Source: Opisthorchis felineus (lineage: Eukaryota; Platyhelminthes; Trematoda; Opisthorchiida; Opisthorchiidae). Taken from it: a stretch of 64,000 nucleotides of DNA. The position numbers and the translations under genes are program-made. Position 1 is the first letter of the stretch. The number at the start of each line of letters is the position of its first letter. The notes under the pieces were generated by a model that saw only the letters and a list, made by a program, of their open reading frames with translations, was not told where the DNA came from and did no database searches. The DNA lies in assembly GCA_004794785.1 (NCBI GenBank), contig SJOL01006480.1, forward strand, positions 945,755 to 1,009,754, read 5' to 3'. This document shows positions 21,986 to 34,200 of this stretch, in pieces.

Positions 21986-22224
21986 GTGACTCGAGTCCAC
22001 CTCCATGGTAGCTTTTTGTTCACGACAGTTCAAAGTGCACATTTCAAAACCTACCAAATCTTCGTCTGCTTTCCAACAGTTTACATTAAAGTTCTACTGG
22101 TATCTAGATGATACAAAAACCTAGTTTGCTGTGGAATTCACACAAGGGGTTGACTAGTTGCACTGACAGACATCTCGGATCAGTTAAGGGGATGAAGAGC
22201 TGTAAGGGTGGATGATACATCTCG

Positions 22225-22315
22225 GTTGCCCAGGCCGAAAAGGAGTTCGGCTGAGGTGTCCCACCTAGAGCCTTTGACTCAAAAATCTGACCCACGCGGC
22301 AGGCTTTCCTTGTTA
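22225..22315 (-). repeat. Dispersed repeat copy (GTCAGATTTTTGAGTCAAAGG family)
   Basis: On the minus strand it reads GTGGGTCAGATTTTTGAGTC, then AAAGGCTCTAGGTGGG and GCCTGGGCAACCGAGA, matching the array at 20.3-20.5 kb. Confidence 0.6.
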
Positions 22316-22709
22316 ATTCATTAGGCAGTGCGAAGTATCACAAACGGAGTTCGAGTGCATACGTGTAATTAAGCTTATGTGATTCTACCAATCAATCAGA
22401 AATGCAAGGCAGAGACTGAATTTCCCATCCGGTTCGACCATTACCACTGCGAATAAAACTGTCAGTTACTCACCCATAGTTTCTAGCTTTTTTCTGTGGA
22501 GCTGCTTTGATTTCTTAGGTATATTGAGAATAGTCAAGGTGCGCGCAAAATACTACACGATGAAAAGTCATCGCCAATACAACAGCGAGTGACACTGCGG
22601 TAGGGGATTCTGTGCGCAATATTTCCAGACTAACAGTGATAACAAGCGTCCGGCAATGTGTCTAAATATCCGTAACCCGGGTGGGTTAATTAGCTGTTAA
22701 TTAGGTGAC

Positions 22710-22925
22710 AAATGCCAAGCTCGGTGAACAGATCGACTGCCACTTGACCAACAGCCAAATAATCGTTCAGTTGTGGTACCCTTTTGGTACACAGATGAAA
22801 TGAGGTCTGAGCTGCCAACAGGATGTCCAAGCTCAGACAAGAGCGGTTGAATAACCAGGGTTGGATTCAAGCCCCGAACCTTTCGGTCAGCAGCCTCACA
22901 CCTCAACCGCGGATCCGGCTCGGGC
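22710..22925 (-). mobile_element. tRNA-derived SINE, diverged
   Basis: On the minus strand: GCGGTTGAGGTGTGAGGCTG (A-box side), CTGACCGAAAGGTTCGGGGC (B-box side), CCAACCCTGGTTATTCAACC, then GTACCACAACTGAACGATTA (tail). Same order as the better copies but with many substitutions. A 71-codon frame nearby at 23078-23293 (+) is unrecognised. Confidence 0.6.
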
Positions 22926-23731
22926 TACCAGATTGCGATACCTGTTTGGGAAATTTAGGGGTAGCATCAACGGACAGGTTTCAATGTGACGTTTCCGGTG
23001 CGAAGGGTATTCTGAGGTCTACAAGTTGAGAGATGGCGAGATTATCCTAGATATCCCAACACAAATTTGAAACATGCTTGACGATAAAAAAACACCCAAA
23101 TCCGCTATTCGTCAAAGTTGGATTGAATAAGATAGACGAAGATGAGGCAGGCTTCCAGCGGCATATAAAGAACAACAGTCTAAGCAAAAATGAGGCGTTG
23201 TTACGGGCCGTCATCATGCGGAAGAGAGCCTCAGTGAAAACCCCGTTCACAACCGACAGGGCAATGGTAGTGTATCAAGTTGGGATTTTTTAGTTTATAG
23301 GTGAGCAAAACAGGAACGATTTTCGACGCATAAAACTCGAGATTAGCCAAGCTAAATCCATTCCAAGTTTTCCTACCACGAGACAAGCAGATGTTAGTGA
23401 CCACTTCCTATCGATAAACGGGATTAGCATTTTGCGGAGTTGTTTCTTGTGGCAGGGTTGCCTGTTCGCAAGACTACAAGCGGAAACCGATCGCATGTTG
23501 ACTGTGAGGCAGTATTAAACCTGGAGTTATGCAGGATTCCCATAAGCACAAGTTAAAGAAAATCAAGCTATGGAAAACATCAATGACGAGTGAAATATGC
23601 GAAACTCGAGCAAGCGCACAAAAAATGAAAGTTGGAGTGGTAGTAGCCAGTGTACATTGGTAGGCAGGAGCCGGGATATCACAAATATTTTGGATACAGG
23701 AAATCCTTGACTGAACGATAATGTCGCAGTG

Positions 23732-23970
23732 TTATCTATCCGTTGGTGAGGTGATGTGCTCGAACAGATTGAACAGTTGCTTATGAACTCGTTTCGGACA
23801 GCTCGACGGCAGTGTATCACTTGTGGTCGATTCCGAAGCAAGGTTGCGTGAAGCGGTCAGATAGGAGTTACCGTTTGAAAATTGCTCACTGCAGCACCTT
23901 GACTGTTGACTCACACGTGTCCGCGGTAAACGGGGAACAGGTCTCGAGGTATCGTTCACGGTCTGGGGGT
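23732..23970 (-). CDS. CEP152: CEP152-like terminal exon 22
   Basis: The acceptor TACGTTACAG before 23970 fits the G left by exon 21. It encodes [20 protein letters not shown], then [20 protein letters not shown], and stops at 23732-23734. The frame is open upstream to a stronger acceptor (CATGTTCCTTAG before 24037), which would require a different exon-21 donor such as CGG|GTGTCA. No AATAAA was found downstream. Confidence 0.68.
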
Positions 23971-26900
23971 CTGTAACGTATGTTACAGTCTGGGAGTCAG
24001 GAAGTTCAGGAGCGATTGCACTCAGTTTGTGAAGTGCCTAAGGAACATGAGAAAGACAAACAGAATATGGTGAAATATACTAGGTTAGACATGAAACAAA
24101 GGTATGTCTTGTAGGAACAGAACGAACCCATTGAACCAGCAGCCGGCTTGTTGAGCATGAAACGAACAACGCAACAAACCAGATGACGCATTCTTTATTG
24201 CATACTTGATGAACGAGTAGCGAAAATAAGTGAAAGGAAGCGAAGCGGTTCAAACGAAAAAAGAAAATGAGCGCAAGAGACGAGGTGTTAGAATGGAAAA
24301 CAATAACCAAAACTATTCTGGTGATCACCGGTCACCTCGTTTAGTAGATGGTAAAGGTAAACCAGTCGGGGGCGGGCTGAGGTGCAAAACACGCCGAGTG
24401 TGGGCAGACAAAGATGATGGGGGAGAACCTTGAGATTTTGACACCCGTTTGTTTGCAGCATGGGTGGAGGTGACATTCATGGACTGTGGATTCGCCGGTT
24501 CTTCAGATAAGGTTGCGTTTAAGTGCCGTGGTAGGGGAATCGGAGACTCCAACGTGGGAACGGATGACTTAATCCGACTAGACTGGATAGATGACCACCT
24601 GCTTGGTGGAGATGTACGGGACGTAGGTGCCAGACGAACAGGTGACCGAACTATACGCTTGTTCGGATTTACAAGCGTGACGCTAACGGGCGGCACAGTC
24701 GAACAAGATGCACAATCAGACAGAGGCTACAATGGAACAGTGTGGGGAGGCGGTGGGGGTATCAGTGAAGGTCGGGAAGAATTTTAACTAGGCAACAAAG
24801 TTTCAGCAAGACGGGCTAGTTGATGTAGAGTAGAAGGAGTCTGATAAATTTGAGTTCACACATTGTGCCCAAAAGGACACGCCTGGTGAAGGATCCGGGC
24901 GTCTTGTTCATACTACTTGCACAAGAGAGGACAGTTGGTGAATGTCAACAGTCAGACAAATAAGAGACAACCAAGCGCGCAAAAAGGCAAGACCTTCACT
25001 GAACTGAGAGCCAAACGTTTGTAACCTCAGGCTAAGGTACCACACTACCATTCCAAACGGAAAAAGTTGCTCCGATACATCGATTAGTTCTTCGTGCAGG
25101 GCTGCTGTGATGGTATTCATAAATTTTGTAGGGCTTAGTAGACAGGATTGTAGTGCTGCTTACCTTAGCCATCAGTAAGCTTCGCAAGATCGATGAGTCG
25201 CCAGTAAAGTAAGCGGAAGCTATCTCCAGCTTGATAAACTCAAACTGCATTGTAACGGCAGTATGCACAACTCCCATACTTGCCCTAGAGGTGAGGGTAG
25301 TCAACCACACACATTAGTAGAGTCTCGAACTTATGTCGGACCGCACACTTTAATTAAGCCCCTCAATGAGGGTCAACAGCGACGACGTCATGCCAGGCGG
25401 CGTAAACTTATGGAGACCGGGCCTTGGAGCTTACTAAATAAAGTCTTGCATGTGCTTCACTCAATCATCTGGAACAGGGCCAGTGGGCGTTCTGTCGTTG
25501 TGATATCTAACTGCACTGTTCCATTTCAGATCATATGACAGCCAGCTACTAAATCAAAAAGTTGTACAGAAAAATATATCCGCCTGCAGTGCCGAGCATG
25601 GGAGTCCGTTGATCCACCTTTTGACTGTACGAACTGCGTCCTGCTATACGGGAACCCTAGCCGACGGCCACTGGGTCCTCCAGCTAAATACATGACGTCA
25701 CCAAAGTTGTCTTTTCTAGATCTCCAGTTCCCAGGTTGCCCTTTATGATCTCTCGTTTAATGTAGCATACGTAGTCATCGTCTTCTCGTCTTTAAAATGT
25801 ACAGACCGCTTGCACAAGCATTTCCGTGGTTCTCACCTGCGGATCATATCAGTTCTCTTCTATCGTTGATCCTACGGATTCGATAAATCGGGATCCAATG
25901 TTATGGACTGGATATTTCAGCACCATGCGGATGCAGGAAAGGGGACTGAGAAGCCGGATTCGGAAAACGTATGTGCCTATTGCACATTGTTGCGTAATAT
26001 GATTTTTCAAAGAAAAAAATGGGTTGCGTATGATGGTCGGTGAATAAGACTCTGAGAGTTCAGGACATTGAGGTGGGCGGAAAATCCACATGTACAACGA
26101 TTCCACACAAACATCCAAAGCATTATTTTAGGAGTACGGTAGTGGTAGGTAGTAGTTTTTTTAAATACAAACATGCAGTCCATTCAGACCTCCCCGGTAG
26201 ATTAGTTCCATCAGAATGCTCTGAGAAACATCTCAAGCAAAGTCAGGCCAACCTCAAACTTAAGTGTCACATCCGATAGCTACCGGTCAATCAGGATACC
26301 CCACAGCGCAAACAGCAGAATCCAGAAAAGACTTATGGGCCTCGAAACAGGTTTTTATAACGTACTGGATTAAATAAAAATCAGGATTTTAAAACGTTAT
26401 AGTGCTGTGTTTCATCCTCGAGTAAGCCCTTGATCGGGATTTTTAAACCAAATTCAACAATTCAAGAAAAGATACCTGTTGTCTTACCTCCTCCTCTGCA
26501 GCCGAACGCAAACAAGTCGAGGCTACAGTCGATGGGACATGAGGATGAGAATTGACCAACGACGAAGAATCAACCGAAGGAGCACCATCTTTCACATCTG
26601 CCAGCTCCGACTTGGCTGACCGTGTTTCGGATTTGAAGTCACCTGAGACCGGAGGAATCACTGCAGTATTCCGAGAGCCAAGGCCCACTCCAGTAGATTC
26701 GACTTTCAACGCCTTTGAAGGCATCTCAAGTGAATCGTCGAAAAGTGCAGTGCCAGTGGATAAATTGGTCTGGAAGCGGGATTCGGTTGAGGCACACACA
26801 TCATCGATTACGTGCAGTAGGGATTCTAAGTCCGTGGACAAACTATAACGAGGACAAAAAACATACACATTGCGGAGGTAGCTACAAGGAAGTAAAGAAA

Positions 26901-29900
26901 GCGGAATGTTGTGATCATGCGCAATAGCTGATTTGATGCAAATTGAGTTCAATGAGTGGTTGTATACAAGGTCAATGGGAAAAAAGACCTCTGTACCCAC
27001 AGGCACGATCATCATCACGAATACCATTGGAGCGAGAACTGTCAACAGACCACAGAGTGATAAACAAACTACGAGGAATGCTTCCGGTCCATGAAGCGTT
27101 GATGCAGTAGGCGGATTGGTTTTTTAAATTTAGCTTACTCGCTGATGGATCAGTCAATTCAGACCCACTTGTGTGACCTTACCTGCTGAAAAACCTCGCA
27201 TGATCCAACTCCATCTAATAGTGCACGCTGTTGACGTAGATGGCTGGGTGGATAGAAAAATAAAGGTACGTGTCTCAATCATTGTTACAACAGTCCCAAT
27301 GTAAGGATAATGGAAGTTTCGTGACAGGAGTTTTTCAGGGTCCGATGATTAATCGAATCAGTTGACTTGTTCGTGATTTGACGGCCGAATTATACTCGAC
27401 TGTTCATTATGTACGTGGGAGGATTTCACTTAAACTCCGCTAATCGGACAATGCGCACTGATTAGGTAGACAGAAGTGACGATACTCCAGATCCAAGTGC
27501 ACCACGTTTATGGATTAATCGGATGGACCATTTATTCACCAGCGAATCGGTCGATTCATACCTATTGTGTGAGACTATGGCGGTGGTGTGAGATGTAATA
27601 ATCCAACGGATTCGGTTGGTGCCATTAGAAGCAAATACGCAAGTGCACAAAACGATCGCCTTTAAGTTAGTATCGATCTAGTGGTATTTTGATTGTGTTC
27701 CTCATTGATATTTTCGGAAATCACTGATAAACCGGCCAATGCACCGACAAGGGTTGATCCAATGTGACTGATTAATCGGATATGCTGATTTGAAAAAAAA
27801 GTTGGTCGCAAACCCTCGAACGATGCACGCGTAAACCAAAAATCAATTCAAATTACTTTGTAGATGTGAGTAGTCTGCTTGCGGGTTCGCTTGAACTGTC
27901 GTTTGGCAAGGCGGAGGAATCCTGACGAGTTTCCGTATTTTCCGAGTTAGGTGTTCGCAAAACAGTCACCGGCACGGATCCAACAGAAGCTTCTATAGAG
28001 GTTGGATTCGAACGTGGTAGACTGGCATTCCGTCGAATTGGAAAGACTACACGTGGATGTGATGCGTTACCCACAGGTGCACCGGCTTCGTATAAGGCTT
28101 GTCGAAGATGGTTGGTGAACTGGCGGCAGGCGCGACGATGGACACGACCTAACTCAGAGTGGAGGGTTTGTGCAGCGCGTGTTTGGCAAGTATGTACATA
28201 GTTGAGAACCTCCTCTGTAAGAAACCCGTTACATAGGTAATGGAAAAATGCGTAATTAAATAAAGTACACAAGTGACTGAGAAAATAAATAAAAAATATT
28301 GATGCTATTCGGCTATTTGCAAAGATAATTACACGTGAATGATAAAGGGTCCGATCCACCGTCTCCAAAAATTGCTTCACTGAGTCACCAAACCTCATTC
28401 ATTACGTCAAAGACAGGGTTAGAACAACAAGAACAAATGCATCGAACGCAACCTTTGAGGAAGGACATAAGATAGCAGCGATAACAGAAAACAGTTCATC
28501 AAACGCATGTTTTCAGCAACGTCCCATCAGGCTTGCGCAGTTGCGGAATAGGCAGCTACGAATGAATGTCCAGAAGCAGAAAAAAGATCCCAAAATATGT
28601 GATTGTCAAAACTACCGGCTAAGAGTCCATACGCTAATTTGGACACTTGATCTTAGCTGGGCTGTCGATAACCAGTCGAGCGTTATCGAATGAATTAGTC
28701 TCATTCCAACACATCTGAGTTCGACCGATTCAGTTTAATTGAAAGTTAGCTGAGGGTATTAGTGAAAGTCTCTGAAAATATCCCATACAATTCAGGGAGA
28801 ATCACTGGAGGTTGTGAAGAATTTCCCATAACTCGGTAGTTGTAATAGCTCTGACGGAAGTGTCTGATGAAGTCAATACACGAATCCCAAACGCCCGAAT
28901 CACGTTAGCTAATTTGCGTCAATTGTGGCGTCAAAAGGGCATATCACTGGGTCTCGGGGGTCGCGTGTACCAGGCTACAGCAAAGGGCTGCCTTGTGTAT
29001 GATTGCGAAACATGGCGCCTGCGGACAGATGATATGAGGCGCTTTCAGATTTTTGGACACCGATAATAATAATAACTATTCAGCTGAAACACCCTTTCGG
29101 TGCCTAGCTGCCATGCTACCCGAAGGAAGCACGAGGGCTGGTAGACTGTCAAGTTGCCCAAGCCTAGACAAAAGTCGATATGCAGAGGTTGGGTTCGAAC
29201 CACAGACCTTCCGGTCAGTAACTTCGTGCTCTAACCACTGAGCCATCTCGCCCCCCTGAAGCGTTGCTGGCGTCGGATGGCGTCAACGGATTAGTAACGA
29301 GGTGATTAGAAAACGGGTGTTTGGTTGTGCAGCAGTTAATTCAATCACGGAAAAACATCCAGAAACATCAGCTGAGGTGGCACGGCCATGTGCTACTCAC
29401 GCCGAAACACCGTCTACCGAGGCTAATGTTGTTCTCCGTGCCTCCTTCAGAATGGTGCAAACTACGAGGTGGGCAAAGCACGACTTCATAGAATGGTGTT
29501 AAAGAGATTGCAAAGGATACAGGTGTTGTTAGTACGGTACGCCTTTGAGGATAAGGTCCCCGTGACCCCGCCTCCACTAGGCTGGAGGCATTACAAGAAA
29601 TGGTGGCTGATCGATGTTAGTGGCGTTCAAGCTGTCAGTTCCTTTCCAGATTACTTGATTGATCCCATGGAGGTGTAGGTACCTCAAGATGCTTGCGGTA
29701 GGCCAGCACCAGGTCCAATCCCTCTTCCACTCTTTTCACTCTAAGACCTTAAATATAATTAGATAAATTTTATGGTTGTATGGAAGTGAATCATCAGTGT
29801 TAACAGGACTATTGCTGTCTGTGATAATGATGAGGATAATAGTGAATCGGGGCACTGCAAATGACGGCCTGACACAAGCTTCTAAGTAACCAGTCAGGAG

Positions 29901-31199
29901 CCGAACTAATCACAATCAAACGGATTCGAATACAGGAATCAATGCAGGATTCGGAACAGTATCCAGGACGATTTATCGCACACTAATAAAAACGCAGTGA
30001 TTTTGTTTAACAAAATGGGGATTTTCAGGTGAGAACCAAAGCAGATAGGCGACCCATAAATGCCTCACAACCATCCAGAACTACAATCCTCTAATTCACT
30101 ACATGTTCACATAAATATTCGAACGCTCGGTGTGTTAGTTTTTCACTTAATAACCACATGGAGCCTTTCTCTTACGCCTCATTAGCAGAAAAATAGCGAC
30201 TTTTTCAATAAGTGGAGATTTTCGAAGGCCGGAGTTAAATTCATGTCTATTCAGGTGAGACCTTGGCATCCTTACATTACTTATTGACAGACACGAACGC
30301 TAACGGACTGATCAATAAAGTTACGAACGGGAATCCTTCCATAATGACATCACTCTTCTCTAGCGACTGATTCTGATTTCAGTCCTTCCGGTGTGGCCTT
30401 GCCGGTGGAGAACAGTAAGTCTGAGCTTTAGTTAAACGTGCTGTCAATAAATTCAACCTGGGTGGGGGCTCACATAGTTAGAATGTTGACTCATCCTTAT
30501 ATGTACAATTTGACGAATTCATGTCAAGAAACGGCAGATGATCTAAAACTGGAAATGTCGTAGAATAGATGGTAATCCAGTAGATAGACCCTGAAAGTCA
30601 ACTGGATGAACCATTCGATTTATCTCCAGAACGACTCCCGATTCATCCCTCTCGACATAAGAAGGACGATAAACATAGACTAATGTAAACGTAGAATTGA
30701 CTGAACATGCAATAAAGCGGAAGTGATCAAGTGAGACTGCCTCCAAGCCTTCGACCAATTCCATCACGTGAGTCTGAATGAAATACGATAACCGAGGTAG
30801 GGTCTGACAGAGGAAACAGGGCTGCTACGTGTAGCTTCCGACCTAACGACGTTAAAACAGGAACACAGAAGCCTATATAAAAGAAGTAGGGGGACTGTAG
30901 CACTTGTCCTCACTGCACACTTTCTTATCGTTCACCCTAATTGCACCTCATCATTGAAGGGCACAGCCCAGCACAATGTAGCCAACTGCATTGTCAAGTG
31001 TGAAACCATGTAACTAGATCCACCGTGCACGTGTTCCAACTACTGCTGAAATCAACGGACCGTCATTAAGGAAACGAGTAATACATCTGTCATAGATGGT
31101 GAGTAGATGGCAAATTTTCACAACATACAATCTGGAGGTACGAGACCTTGGAACGTTAACAGAGAGGTATTCAAGGTCAGCATATATATATATATATAN

Positions 31200-31237
<38 letters not shown>

Positions 31238-34200
31238 GATCTCCGCAGGAAAATGCACCCCCTTTCACGGGCCTACCGACGGTGGATGACACGTACGGTC
31301 TTCTTTTCCCAAATGCGTCGTAGGAAGTTTGCGAAAACGACATAGACAAAAGTACTTCATGCACAACCATCACCTACCTTTAATCTTCCGCAGAGCGGAT
31401 TGGTAAAGTTCGGGAGCCAATGGGTTACCGTTAGGCACCTCTTCCAGTTTTAGTTGTGCTTGTTGCAAATTGTTCTTGGTCGTATCGAGGTCTTCTCGCA
31501 GTGAAATTAAAACTGAAACCAGCTGTTCCACACGTCTGAGAACCTCGGGGCGAGTCATTTGGCCAACAACAACCGGATCGGCTGTTTCTTCACTGTCCGA
31601 GTCACCGAATTCTCTGGATGGCACCAACTTCTCCGTGCAGTCGGCATCAGATTTAGGAGAAGTCCCACCAGTTGCCAGTTCTGATTTTTCTACTTCGGGC
31701 ACCACAGTCTGCAACAGTGCTTCCAACTGGAACAAGCGAAAATAAAAAAGTGGATAACAAGCATTTAGTCTATAAGCAACCACTGTATAGTCACTGCAGA
31801 AACTTTAGAGTTACTACATGCAGCCTCACAGTTCCCAAAATTAGGATGAAACAGTTCCTACCTGGGGAAAAGTTGTAAAACTCGTCAAGCCGTGTGGGAA
31901 AGACGCACATGAGAAGATAAACCCGGAATGTTCACAGAGATGTACTTTTAGTTTACTATGGTCCACTTGTTACAAGCCGTCTGCTAGTGATGTGCCAATT
32001 CCATCCACAAAGATATCCGTGTCCACTGAGGATAAGGATAGGAACAGTGGCGCACTGAAGGCAATAGTCTATCCACTTAGTTGGTGTCGAATAAGTCTGC
32101 ATGGTTGATGGGGCGAGAATCGGAAAAAATGCGCACTACCAAATATGAGTGAACAGCGTCTGATAGTGGCACAAACAACTGATGTGACTCGGACCGGCGC
32201 TTCCAGCTAGGGAACAAGGCAGTAACCAATGCGACTGAGTTTCCCACTCGATGCTTTCACCTCCCGCAAAAAGTCACGCAATGATCACTGAATCGCCCGA
32301 ACCCTGTAAATCCCACACTAAAAATACCATGAGGGAAGGAGATAGCCCTCTAGATTGTGGTTGACGGAATAGGCTGTGGGTAACTCTCCAAGAGAGGACC
32401 TCCATTGGGAAGCTTTATTCGGTAAGTACATGCCGCCTCGGTTTATCCAGATTAGGGTATGTTAGCCAGGCAACCATGATCGGGCAAAACATGTAAATGC
32501 ACGGAAACCCATGACCGTTGAAAGCCCTACATAAAACTTAATTTCAGAGCAACAAATACAGCTAGAAAAGACAGGTGTGAAGGAATGTGACTGTTCAGTT
32601 GGTCAAGACCTCAATAAGCTATTTGATCAGGAAAAGACTAAAAAAGACACAAAACCCGAGGAGTCCATTGAAAACAGGGCAATGACGCACATTGTGTCTG
32701 TGAACCGCCTCACACAAGGCCATTCCAACAGAGTTCCAAGCCCGACGACGATAAAGCTTCAAACGGTCTTTCAAGAACCGACGGAGCTGATCATCCAAAA
32801 CCTGAACGTTGACAAATTCGGAGTCGAGGAGTTGCACGCTTAAACACTGCACGCAGTGTTCGCCATATACTTTGGGAAGCACTCGCAAATCCGTTTGTCC
32901 TGATTGCTTGATTAGTTGGCATGACGCATCTCCCGTATCGAGGCCACAGACAGAAAGAATTGAAGTAATATCCTGAGAAAAAAGATAGAAAAGTCAATTG
33001 AAAATATCACGAGTCACTGAAGTCCTATTCAAAGTCAGGTAGCCGATTGCTGGGACAGGTGTGAATTGTGAATAGTAGAGACTGGGATGTAGTATCTCCA
33101 GCTTGGGTTCATCATTATCATCATCATCATCATCATCATTATCAGCTGTAAGAAACCGCGTACTTGTCGTACAGTGGTTGTAGCTGCCACAGTTTCGTTC
33201 ACCGATGATTTGGGGAGGTGGGGTAGGTAGCTGCGCATTTGAGGCGGGAGCTGGTAAATTGGTGCATAAATACAGGACTGTTAAGTGGGGAGATTGGGAA
33301 GGGAGCTATGCATTGAAGGCAATAGCTTGGATGCACGAGCGCCATTGAGGACGCGACTGGGCCATATCTGACAGTATCTCTAACCATTGATGTGGCCCGT
33401 CTCGGGGTCTTCATCCAGGAAGACGGCAATGACCAGCGCAGCTGACTCAGCATGGAGTGTCAAATGTACTGGTCCGTAGGGAGGCGCTTTTCGCCGGTCG
33501 TAACCGTTATTCAAGTAGACTCACGTTGACTCCTTATGTCTTCAAAAAATGAAACAACTATCCGAACGGGTCACTGTTAGCAGTCAAATGAAAACTAGGT
33601 CTCCATCAAAGTAGGAATGACCGCTTGGTCCCGATACGCTTACATTTACGTGAATACGTATATCACCTTTTAAGTTTCGTATTTTGATCGATGACAAAAA
33701 CACCTTAACGAATGAAACCGTTGAATTCCTGATTTTGTGGCGCTCACACTGCGCCCGAATGACCGTCCCACTAAAAATCATTACTTTTCAACTACTGGCT
33801 AATTTCAGATACACGAAACACGAAGAGGATTGGAGTAACCCGTCTAGATCACTGTTTCTGGTGATCTATTCCTGGCATAGCTAGATGTGATTCCGACACA
33901 TCTCCAAAACCCGAACATTACGCTCAACTTTCTGGGCGAGGTTGCTCAATGGTTAGAGCGCAAATTTACTGACCGGAAGGTCCGTGGTTCGAACCCCACC
34001 TCTGCCACTCGACTTCCCCTGTCTAGGCTTGGGCAACCTGGCAGTATCCCAGCCGTCGTGCTTCCTTTGGGTGGCATGGCAGCTAAGCACCAAAAAAGTG
34101 TTACAGCTGAACGGTTATCTTAATTTTATTTATTTGGTCGTCAATTCCTTACGTCGCATCTTCGCACGAATGTACACATGACACATGTGCGTTCGTGACA

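Noticed and set aside
24449..24787. 112-codon + strand frame
   Set aside because: Antisense shadow of exon 21; its Gly/Asp-rich reading is the complement of a Ser/Pro-rich exon.
26552..26848. 98-codon + strand frame
   Set aside because: Antisense shadow of CEP152-like exon 20, whose splice sites and phase are good on the minus strand.
31014..31373. 119-codon minus frame across the (TA)n tract
   Set aside because: It contains a run of Tyr-Ile from the microsatellite and an unknown residue from the N.
33934..34010. A tRNA gene, suggested by A and B boxes
   Set aside because: The same sequence continues into a fixed, repeated non-tRNA body in several copies, with no clean acceptor stem, so it is a SINE.
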